Of a stretch of DNA of 43,580 bases, positions 18,290-25,558 are shown one piece after another. The stretch spans positions 1 to 43,580 of the forward strand of contig JARYLZ010000019.1 of the NCBI GenBank assembly GCA_029907355.1. The letters are read 5' to 3'. A model generated the notes under the pieces. The model was not told where the DNA came from and ran no database searches. It was given only the letters and a program-made list of their open reading frames with translations. The stretch comes from Bacteroidota bacterium. GTDB taxonomy: Bacteria > Bacteroidota > Ignavibacteria > SZUA-365. The translations under genes were made by a program, and so were the position numbers. Every line of letters starts with the position of its first letter. The stretch's first letter is position 1.

Positions 18290-18814
18290 ATGCCCGAACG
18301 AAACGACACGAACAGCCACGACTTCGAACCGGCGATAACGGAAAACCGTTTCAAGTATCTCGATCGCGCACTTGTGAAACACCGTTTCCGTGGCGATGCC
18401 CTCATCGAAGTTCTCCATACCGCACAAGAATTGTTCGGATATCTCTCCGAAGACACGATGTCATACATCGCGGAAAGCTTGCACCTCCCGCTCGGGAAAG
18501 TGTATAGCGTGGCGACCTTCTACCCCGCTTTTTCGCTCGAGCCTTTGCCGGGTGAAATATGGAGGCTCTGTACTGGCACAACGTGTCACCTTCGTGGAGC
18601 GGACCTTCTTTTCGAGTTCTTGACCAAAGGACGCGTCTCGCACCATGGCGATCGTGAGATGGAGGACATCACGAGGACGATCAAGCCCAGTTCCTGCATG
18701 GGGCTTTGTCACGCCGGTCCTGTCGGGATCGCCGCCGACGAACGGCCGATTCTCCACGCGCATGAAAATGATTTCGTGAAGCACGGGAGAAACCCGAGGG
18801 AGCCTGAACCGTGA
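18290..18814 (+). CDS. hoxE: NuoE/HoxE-like [2Fe-2S] diaphorase subunit
   Basis: A 174-residue thioredoxin-like [2Fe-2S] subunit of the NuoE/HoxE family. An N-terminal helical bundle (LIEVLHTAQELFGYLSEDTM, then LPLGKVYSVATFYPAF) is followed by the ferredoxin fold. Its four ligands are in LCTGTTCHLRGA (C-x4-C) and SSCMGLCHAGPV (C-x3-C), all present. The stretch between the two pairs is shorter than in NuoE. In HoxEFU, HoxE joins the diaphorase to partner redox proteins. The stop overlaps the GTG start of the HoxF-like gene (GTGA), so the two are coupled. It is the first gene of the operon, behind an AT-rich leader. Confidence 0.85.
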   Translation: MPERNDTNSHDFEPAITENRFKYLDRALVKHRFRGDALIEVLHTAQELFGYLSEDTMSYIAESLHLPLGKVYSVATFYPAFSLEPLPGEIWRLCTGTTCHLRGADLLFEFLTKGRVSHHGDREMEDITRTIKPSSCMGLCHAGPVGIAADERPILHAHENDFVKHGRNPREPEP

Positions 18815-20496
18815 CGATCGACGAGTTCTACCGGATGGGGCACGGTTACCGAGAGACGCTCCAGCGTTTCACGACGGAAATTTTCGTCTGCGGTTCGGGA
18901 GGTTGTGCTGCATGCGGTGCGGGTACCATACGCAAGCGATTGGAAAGCATATGTTCGGCGCGAGGGGTTTCCTCTTCGATACGCATCGTCCAGACAGGGT
19001 GCATAGGCTTTTGCAGCGAAGGGCCACTCGTCAGAATTCACCCTTCCGATGAGATCTTCACGCATGTCTCTCCCGACGATGCGGAACATATCATCGAGAG
19101 ATGTCTCACCAACGCGAGGAAACCCCACGACACGACCCATGCGGCCGACATCCCCTTCTTCACTCGGCAGCACCGTATCGTCCTGCGAAACGCCGGTCTC
19201 ATCGATCCCGAGTCCGTCACGGACTACATCGGCCATGGGGGATACGAAGCGTTGGCGAAAGCGATTTCCTACATCCCGCCGGAGGGCGTAATCCTGGAAC
19301 TGCGTTCGAGCCGCTTACGCGACCGCGGCGGGAACGGTTCACCGGTCGGCTTGACATGGGGGATCGTCGCACGGGCGAAGGCGGAGCGCAAATACGTCGT
19401 CTGCAACGCCGACAAGGGCGATCCCGGTGCTTTCGTCGACCGAGGTATCCTGGAGGGCGATCCGCACAAGGTGCTAGAGGGAATGGCAATAGCGGGCTAC
19501 GCCGTCGGTGCCGAACAAGGGTACATCTATATCCGCGGCGATCATCGGCAGGCCATCGAGCGCGTACGGAAAGCGATCGATCAAGCGGAGCGCAGGCAAC
19601 TCCTCGGAAACAGGATTTTCGATTCATCATTCAATTTCCGGATCGACATTCGAAAAGGGGCAGGCACCTCGGTTTGTGGGGACGAGACCGCTCTCATCGC
19701 GTCCATCGAGGGCGCGCGAAGCGAACCACGCCCTTCATCATGGCTGGCCTCACAATGCGGTCTCTGGGGAAAGCCGACCCTTGTCAGCGACGTCGAGAAC
19801 TTCGCGAACATTCCTTCGATCATCCTCCATGGCGGAAAATGGTTCGCATCGATAGGGACGGAGAAATGCTCGGGGACGAAAGTCTTCTGGCTGGCGGGGT
19901 TCACCCGTCACGGCGGCCTCATCGAGGTTCCGATGGGCATCCCTCTTCGGGATATCGTCTACGACATCGGCGGCGGCATACGCAAAGGCGAGTTCAAGGC
20001 CGTGCATGCGGGCGGACCGTTCGGCGGTTGTATTCCCGCCCAACACCTCGACACCCCCGTCGATTTCGATTCGTTCGCTCAACTGGGTGCCGCTATAGGT
20101 TCCGGCGGCCTGGTCGTTCTGGACGATTCCGTCTGTATGGTGGACCTTGCCCGACACTACTCCGCATACTTCATGAACGAGTGCTGCGGGAAATGCACGC
20201 CGTGCCGCGTCGGGACGCACCAGTTGCACGCGATCCTCGACCGCATGACGTCGGGAAACGCGGATACGGCGGACTTCGCGACGCTGGAGGAACTCTGTGA
20301 CATGCTCAAGGACACGAGCCTCTGTGGACTCGGTCAATCCGCGCCGAATTCGGTCCTCGGTTCCCTGCATTTCTTCCGGAAAGAGTACGAGGATCACATC
20401 CACCGCCGTCTCTGTCCCGCCGGCTCTTGCCGAATGCAATCCCCGATGGCAGCCTCTCCCCGACAAGTCAAGCGCGAACCGAGAAGGAAAGGATGA
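18811..20496 (+). CDS. hoxF: HoxF/NuoF-like diaphorase subunit with altered nucleotide pocket
   Basis: A 561-residue HoxF/HndC-type protein. The N-terminal [2Fe-2S] thioredoxin-like domain has Cys27/Cys32 and Cys64/Cys68; the NuoF-like flavin domain is at about 120-440; a 4Fe-4S N3 site uses Cys459, Cys462 and Cys465 (CGKCTPC) plus Cys505 (SLCGLG). The clusters are intact but the active site is not. The usual GRGGxGFP is DRGGNGSP (Ser177 for Phe), GLKWxF is GLTWGI (Thr182, Ile185), NADEGDPG is NADKGDPG (Lys202), CGEETAL is CGDETAL, EPRxxPPFP is EPRPSSWLA and INNVET is VSDVEN. Binding of NADH in the normal way is therefore doubtful. GTG start, coupled to hoxE. No C-terminal ferredoxin extension. 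Confidence 0.85.
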   Translation: MTIDEFYRMGHGYRETLQRFTTEIFVCGSGGCAACGAGTIRKRLESICSARGVSSSIRIVQTGCIGFCSEGPLVRIHPSDEIFTHVSPDDAEHIIERCLTNARKPHDTTHAADIPFFTRQHRIVLRNAGLIDPESVTDYIGHGGYEALAKAISYIPPEGVILELRSSRLRDRGGNGSPVGLTWGIVARAKAERKYVVCNADKGDPGAFVDRGILEGDPHKVLEGMAIAGYAVGAEQGYIYIRGDHRQAIERVRKAIDQAERRQLLGNRIFDSSFNFRIDIRKGAGTSVCGDETALIASIEGARSEPRPSSWLASQCGLWGKPTLVSDVENFANIPSIILHGGKWFASIGTEKCSGTKVFWLAGFTRHGGLIEVPMGIPLRDIVYDIGGGIRKGEFKAVHAGGPFGGCIPAQHLDTPVDFDSFAQLGAAIGSGGLVVLDDSVCMVDLARHYSAYFMNECCGKCTPCRVGTHQLHAILDRMTSGNADTADFATLEELCDMLKDTSLCGLGQSAPNSVLGSLHFFRKEYEDHIHRRLCPAGSCRMQSPMAASPRQVKREPRRKG

Positions 20497-20563
20497 ACAC
20501 CTCGCAGGAAACGCATCGCTCGGTTCACGAATCCGCTCCTGCTCGTTTTTCAGCCCGATTCCC

Positions 20564-21247
20564 ATGATGGAAGAAATCAAGACATTGCGGATTAACGGTG
20601 TGCTTCTCAGCGCACCGGCGACGTCAACCATCCTGGACGCGGCTCTGGAAAATGGGCTCTCGATCCCGACCCTCTGCCGTTTCGCCGGCCTCCAGCCCGT
20701 CGGTGCGTGCAGGCTTTGCCTGGTGGAAATCATGGGGCGTAACAGGCTCCAACCGGCATGCACGACGCTCGTCGAGGAAGGGATGGTCATCCAGACGGAC
20801 ACCCCCCGCCTCCAAAAATACCGGCGCATGATCATCGAACTCTTGCTGTCGGAGGGAAACCACGATTGCGGGCGGTGCGAGGCAGACGGAACGTGCGAAC
20901 TCCAATCACTCGCCGACCGATTGGGGGCGGATAAGACGCGATTCGGTCCGCTCCGTTTCCGCTCAGGGAAGGACACGACCCATGAACACTTTCTCGCTGA
21001 TCGAAGCCTCTGCGTTCTGTGCACACGTTGCGTGCGTGTCTGCGGATCGGTCGAGAAAGCCCACACCCTGAACGTCGCGAGTCGGGGAGCCGCCTCGTTC
21101 ATCACCGCAGACCTCGGCAGCCCCTGGGGTTCCTCCAGAACCTGTACATCGTGCGGGAAATGCGTTCGTGCATGCCCGACAGGAGCGCTTATGGAACGGC
21201 CCCGGACAAGCGGAGCGACGAAGAAGAACAAGAGCGCCAGCCGGTAG
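20564..21247 (+). CDS. hoxU: HoxU-like iron-sulfur diaphorase subunit
   Basis: A 227-residue protein matching HoxU, the N-terminal third of NuoG. It has a plant-type [2Fe-2S] domain (Cys38, 49, 52 and 66), the His-ligated 4Fe-4S site His100-x-Cys102-x2-Cys105-x5-Cys111 (the H-x-C spacing of HoxU), then a bacterial ferredoxin pair with Cys150, 153, 156 and 160 and Cys194, 197, 200 and 204. All ligands for four clusters are present. It would carry electrons between HoxF and a partner. It lies 67 bp after hoxF. In bidirectional hydrogenases hoxY and hoxH follow; here the next gene is an unrelated barrel protein. Either of two adjacent ATGs may be the start. Confidence 0.87.
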   Translation: MMEEIKTLRINGVLLSAPATSTILDAALENGLSIPTLCRFAGLQPVGACRLCLVEIMGRNRLQPACTTLVEEGMVIQTDTPRLQKYRRMIIELLLSEGNHDCGRCEADGTCELQSLADRLGADKTRFGPLRFRSGKDTTHEHFLADRSLCVLCTRCVRVCGSVEKAHTLNVASRGAASFITADLGSPWGSSRTCTSCGKCVRACPTGALMERPRTSGATKKNKSASR

Positions 21248-21311
21248 GATTTCGAATCGGTCTATGCCCGGTAAGGCACAGAGGCATCACCTCCGACAGC
21301 CGCGCTCATGT

Positions 21312-21326
21312 CGGGGGATACCCCCG
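21312..21326 (+). terminator. Possible hairpin terminator after hoxU
   Basis: A 6-bp stem (cggggg/cccccg) with a 3-nt loop lies 64 bp after the hoxU stop. No T run follows, so this is only a weak candidate for ending the operon transcript. Confidence 0.25.
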
Positions 21327-21353
21327 GTTCCGTGCATTGAAAAGGCTCCAGCG

Positions 21354-21383
21354 TTCGCAAATACCCAACGAACTTTGTATAAT
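21354..21383 (+). promoter_or_regulatory. Sigma70-like promoter for the barrel/surface-protein operon
   Basis: A perfect -10 TATAAT (21378-21383) is preceded, 18 bp away, by ttcgca (21354-21359), 4 of 6 matches to the -35 consensus. It is followed by a ribosome-binding site (AGGAGAA, from 21413) and the ATG at 21428. Overlapping Bacteroidota-type elements such as TTTG are also nearby. Confidence 0.5.
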
Positions 21384-21427
21384 TGTTCTTCAACATTTCA
21401 TCCCTTCCTCGACAGGAGAAGCATCGC

Positions 21428-22225
21428 ATGAAACTCCGCTACGCTCTCGCTGCCGTTCTGGTCGCCATGACGAGTGCTCCTGCGCAGGATGCCGATCAGA
21501 ACCGTCCGATCAAGATCGGTCCCGCGTTCTCGGTCAACATTACGCGGAATATCGCAGACTATCGCGTTGCCGGGGCGGAACGTTCCTGGACACCGGGGAC
21601 GCTCCTCGGCGTGACGGCGGAAATCCCCATCGGAGAGCGCTATGCCGTCGTCGGGACTCTCGGGTACTATACGCTCGCTTTCAGCGACGTGAACAAGGCG
21701 GTGGATATCACACCGCCAGGCGGCGTCGACCGCGACGATCTGCTGGACAACCGGGTGCAAGGTCTCCGGTTGACGACGGAGGGGAGCCTGAACTACCTCG
21801 CTTTGACGACGCTGTTCCGGGTAACGAATTTTTGCATGGGGTTCACGTTCGGTTTACCCTTGACAGCAAAGATTACGAACAAGTTCAATCAGCCGTACAA
21901 CATGCCGGTGACATTCGGGACCGCGCCGCAGGGCGAGAAATACATGCTCAAGGAAGACATCTCTCCCCCCTCTGCGGAGAGAAATTTCCTCGTCGAAGCC
22001 CGTATCGCAGGCGATTTCATCCTCTTCGAGCATGAAACCTTCAGCGCCCATTTCGTCGTGAGCGGAGCTTACCCATTGACGGAACATATCGCCTCCTCGC
22101 GGGGTGATGACGAGGTCGATCCTGTAACCGGAGCCCGGACGAAAGTGACGTTATTCCCGCGATTGGAGAATAATTTCCGCCTCCCGACGATTTCGCTCGG
22201 TGTCGCCTGTCTCTTCGCGCTCTGA
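21428..22225 (+). CDS. Outer-membrane beta-barrel-like protein (hypothetical)
   Basis: A 265-residue protein with signal peptide MKLRYALAAVLVAMTSAPAQ and strand patterns typical of barrel proteins: IKIGPAFSVNITRNIADYRV, GTLLGVTAEIPIGERYAVVG and NYLALTTLFRVTNFCMGFTFG, with a hydrophobic C-terminal strand LPTISLGVACLFAL. No named family is recognised; it resembles porin-family-like proteins common in Bacteroidota. A strong ribosome-binding site (AGGAG) precedes the ATG. Only 16 bp separate it from the Ig-repeat surface protein and the OmpA-type protein follows, so the three probably form one envelope operon. Confidence 0.65.
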   Translation: MKLRYALAAVLVAMTSAPAQDADQNRPIKIGPAFSVNITRNIADYRVAGAERSWTPGTLLGVTAEIPIGERYAVVGTLGYYTLAFSDVNKAVDITPPGGVDRDDLLDNRVQGLRLTTEGSLNYLALTTLFRVTNFCMGFTFGLPLTAKITNKFNQPYNMPVTFGTAPQGEKYMLKEDISPPSAERNFLVEARIAGDFILFEHETFSAHFVVSGAYPLTEHIASSRGDDEVDPVTGARTKVTLFPRLENNFRLPTISLGVACLFAL

Positions 22226-22241
22226 TCGTTTTGCTCCCCGC

Positions 22242-25200
22242 ATGGAAAGGCGGCGATTGAGCGACACGCCAATGGCCCGTCTCGTCTCGGCGGGCTTGGT
22301 GGCGATGTTTCTCACGACGGGTTTGGCAGGGGCGCAAACGTGGATCGACAGCACGCGTCTCGTCCCACCGGACTCGGTCCACATCCTTGTGGGGATCTGC
22401 GATCCGGTGCCCCGTGACACCGTGATCGTCATTTCGAATACCGGCCCCCGCGACGTCATCGTCTCGCGCGTGAGCCTCTCGAACGATTCGAGCTTTTCCC
22501 TGGAACCGCCACCCTCTCTCCCCTTCATCATCAGGGCAGGCGGCAAACACGCGATCGGCTTGCGGTTCGCACCACTCTCAGCAAGCGACAAGTACACAAC
22601 GGTCCTCGTCGAGAGCGACGCCGCCGTATCGCCCCGCCTTCGTGTGCCTGTCCACGGGCGGAAAGAGAGCGCGGAAGTTTCCGCCCTCTCCCTCTATTTC
22701 GGGACACTCACACCGAACCTTTTCCCCGCCACGGGCACTGTTCTGCTCCGAAACATCGGGACCGTTTCCGTTACGGTCGATACGGCGTTCTTCGGCGCAC
22801 CAGTCCCATTCCTCGTACTGCCGCCGTTCGGCCGGCGCATCGAGCCGAACAAAACGGACTCGATCACGGTATCCTTTCTAGACCCCGGAATCGACGGGTA
22901 TTTCTCCGATACGCTGACCATCGGGTATGCTCCTTCCTGCCGCATGCTGAGAATCCTCGTTGCGGGGACACGGCTTTCCGCGTCAGCGATCACGGGTCCC
23001 TCCACCCTTCGCTATCCGGATATGCTTTGTAAGCTTGGCACGAAAGACACGGTAGTCCGCCTCTCCAGTACCGGTGCTTATACCCTCCGCATCACGCGGT
23101 GTACCATCGACGGGCATACCGCTTTCTCCATCCCCTCGCGCCTTCCGAAAGATATCCCAGCCGGTCGTTCCGACACGCTGACGGTCCGATTCTCGCCTCC
23201 CGTCCCCGGTTTTTACGCCGCCACTCTACGAATCGAAAACAACTCGACGAACAAGCCGGAATTTCCCATCGTCGTGTCCGCCGTCGCCGATACGCCGACC
23301 ATAACCGTTCCCCATGTCGATTTCGGAGCCGTTTACCCATCCCAATTTCCCGCTCTTCGCACGATCAGCATACGAAACCCGTCGCTCATACCGATCACGG
23401 TGGACTCCGTTTCGATCAGCCCCAAGGGACCGTTCCTCGTTTCGGCACCATTTCCGATGACAATCGCCCCACTCGACTCCGCCGTTCTCGACGTCCTGTT
23501 CACCGATCCGGCCGTGGACGGTGTCTTTTCCGCTTCGATGACACCATCCTCTCACCCCTCCTGCACAATCACGCCGTCGGATATCCGGGGGGAACGCCGA
23601 TCCCTGCCACGTATTACCGGTCCTGCCTCCGTTGATTTCGGAGTGGCGATCTGCGCGGACGATTACCGGGATACGGTGCTCGTGATCGCAAATCCCGGTG
23701 GGGCGCAGACCGTGATTCACGGTTTCCGCTTCGCTGGAACCGCCTCGTTCTCTCTGCCGGAACCGCCCGCCCTCCCACTGCTCTTGCAACCCGAAGGGGT
23801 GTACCCTCTGCGCGTTCGTTTCCACCCGCTTACAACAGGGTCGCATGCAGCCGTTCTCATCATCGAGAGTAACGCAGCCGGCATGGAAGAATTTCCAGTC
23901 TCTCTCTTCGGTTGGAAGGATTCGCTCGGTCTCGCCTCACGCAACGTCGAATTCGACACCTGCGGTTTAGCCCAACTCCCCCTCCAGAAAAGCATTCGCC
24001 TCACGAACACGGGAACGGTTCATCTCCGAATTACCGCAGCACATTTTTTAAAAACAGCCCCGTTCCGCTTCGTTTCGTCTCTTCCTTTCGACATCGCTCC
24101 GGGGGACTCGGCGGATGCTGTCGTGGTTTTCGACACCCCGCCTTCCGAAGGGATGTACGAGGACACTCTCTTGCTCGAAACCGTCCCGCCGTGCGCTCCA
24201 TTCCGGATCGTTGTCCGGGGTTCTCTGTGGAACATCACGTCATGGGACATCCCGCGCGGGATAGCCTTCCCACCACTCCTCTGCGATGGCGACACGCATG
24301 ATACGGACATCGTCATCCGCAATACGGGGACGGTCCCGTTCATGATCGCCGCGGCATCGATCGATGGGGACACCGCATTCTCGTTCACGTCGCCCTTCCA
24401 GCCGTTCACCCTCGCGCCGGGCGGAAGCGCTTCCGTGCGCATCCGCTTTCGCGCGTCGATCGCCGGGGAACACCGTGCCGTCCTCACCCTGGCAGACACC
24501 TCCACCCCCGCATTGGCTGTGCACGTACCCCTTGTCGGGAAGAGAGAACTCGCAGCTCTCGCGATCACCCCCGTGGATTTCGGAACGGTCTCCCGTTTCT
24601 CCACGCCGGTACGAAGAACGACAACGATCCGTAACATAGGAACCATCCCCATTCTGCTCCGGTCGGTGAGCGGGGTTCCGCCATTCTCAACAACGTTTCC
24701 CACCCTTTCTTCGCTTCAACCCGGCGACAGCAGCGAGGTCGAAGTGGTGTTCGAACGGATGGCAGCCGATAGTGCAACATCGGCGTCACTGCCGCTCGCG
24801 TTCGAACCGGCGTGCGAACTCATCGCACTTCATGTCCGGGGCGCACAGGTGACACCCACCGCCGTGCTCCATGTCGGTTCCACCGCCGCCGCTCCGTTGG
24901 AGGATGCGACCATTCCAGTGACATTGAGCGACGCGCGATATCTCCAGCTTTCGGGGGCCACCGCCTTTCGGATGAGATTGCGTTTCAATAAGAGCCTCCT
25001 CTTTCCTCTCTCGCATTCCTCATTCATTATCGACGGGAACGATCGCGTGCTCGATGTCGAAGTCCCCGCGAAAGGGGCGGGAGGCGACACGCTCGCCACC
25101 ATCCTCTTCCGGGCGGCGTTGGGAGACGATACGACGACGCTCATCCTTCCCGAAACCGTCGAAGCGGTCGGGGGTTTCGTCGATGTAACCGCATCCCCCG

Positions 25201-25523
25201 GGCATTTCCGTCTCTCGGGCATCTGCCGCGAAGGCGGCGTCCGTCTCCTCGATCCGGATGGGATGGTCGCGCTTCACCACGTCGCGCCCAATCCTTTCAA
25301 CCCCCGTGCACACATCACATTCGAGGTGATCGAAGCGGCACCGACGCGCTTGAGCGTGTACGACAATGCGGGAAGGCTCGCCGCCGCACTCGTAGACGAC
25401 ACCCTGCTACCCGGCAAGTACACGGTGACTTTCGACGCATCCGCTTACCCGAGCGGCGTCTATCACGCCGTCCTGGAAACACCGACCATCGTCCTCGTTC
25501 GGAGCATGGTCCTCTTGAAATGA
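22242..25523 (+). CDS. Giant choice-of-anchor-D Ig-repeat surface protein with T9SS-like C-terminus
   Basis: A protein of about 1093 residues with a signal peptide near the start (LVSAGLVAMFLTTGLAGAQT). The bulk is four tandem supermodules of about 210 residues, each made of two Ig-like domains. Each supermodule opens with a Cys followed by D-T/D-x-x-x-NTG (CDPVPRDTVIVISNTG, CKLGTKDTVV, CADDYRDTVLVI, CDGDTHDTDIVI) and its second domain ends with a Cys strand (SCRMLRILVAG, SCTITPSDIRG, PCAPFRIVVRG, ACELIALHVRG). A cohesin-like domain and a sorting domain with VAPNPFNPRAHITFEV ending RSMVLLK complete it. Such proteins are exported and anchored at the cell surface; the binding partner is unknown. 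The start is uncertain: ATG 22242 or 22272. Confidence 0.8.
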   Translation: MERRRLSDTPMARLVSAGLVAMFLTTGLAGAQTWIDSTRLVPPDSVHILVGICDPVPRDTVIVISNTGPRDVIVSRVSLSNDSSFSLEPPPSLPFIIRAGGKHAIGLRFAPLSASDKYTTVLVESDAAVSPRLRVPVHGRKESAEVSALSLYFGTLTPNLFPATGTVLLRNIGTVSVTVDTAFFGAPVPFLVLPPFGRRIEPNKTDSITVSFLDPGIDGYFSDTLTIGYAPSCRMLRILVAGTRLSASAITGPSTLRYPDMLCKLGTKDTVVRLSSTGAYTLRITRCTIDGHTAFSIPSRLPKDIPAGRSDTLTVRFSPPVPGFYAATLRIENNSTNKPEFPIVVSAVADTPTITVPHVDFGAVYPSQFPALRTISIRNPSLIPITVDSVSISPKGPFLVSAPFPMTIAPLDSAVLDVLFTDPAVDGVFSASMTPSSHPSCTITPSDIRGERRSLPRITGPASVDFGVAICADDYRDTVLVIANPGGAQTVIHGFRFAGTASFSLPEPPALPLLLQPEGVYPLRVRFHPLTTGSHAAVLIIESNAAGMEEFPVSLFGWKDSLGLASRNVEFDTCGLAQLPLQKSIRLTNTGTVHLRITAAHFLKTAPFRFVSSLPFDIAPGDSADAVVVFDTPPSEGMYEDTLLLETVPPCAPFRIVVRGSLWNITSWDIPRGIAFPPLLCDGDTHDTDIVIRNTGTVPFMIAAASIDGDTAFSFTSPFQPFTLAPGGSASVRIRFRASIAGEHRAVLTLADTSTPALAVHVPLVGKRELAALAITPVDFGTVSRFSTPVRRTTTIRNIGTIPILLRSVSGVPPFSTTFPTLSSLQPGDSSEVEVVFERMAADSATSASLPLAFEPACELIALHVRGAQVTPTAVLHVGSTAAAPLEDATIPVTLSDARYLQLSGATAFRMRLRFNKSLLFPLSHSSFIIDGNDRVLDVEVPAKGAGGDTLATILFRAALGDDTTTLILPETVEAVGGFVDVTASPGHFRLSGICREGGVRLLDPDGMVALHHVAPNPFNPRAHITFEVIEAAPTRLSVYDNAGRLAAALVDDTLLPGKYTVTFDASAYPSGVYHAVLETPTIVLVRSMVLLK
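22390..24840 (+). repeat. Four ~630-bp diverged coding repeats (Ig supermodules)
   Basis: The module-opening Cys codons fall near 22398, 23026, 23655 and 24282, a regular spacing of about 630 bp. The units are diverged in sequence but keep the same order of motifs, which indicates old tandem duplication. Confidence 0.65.
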
Positions 25524-25558
25524 CGGGCCGCTGGGACGACACCATCTTTCCTCATCGC

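Noticed and set aside
18290-21247. NuoEFG module of respiratory complex I
   Set aside because: The third protein is only 227 residues and has the HoxU spacing H-x-C of the His-ligated cluster, and HoxF has the extra N-terminal [2Fe-2S] domain; HoxEFU fits better.
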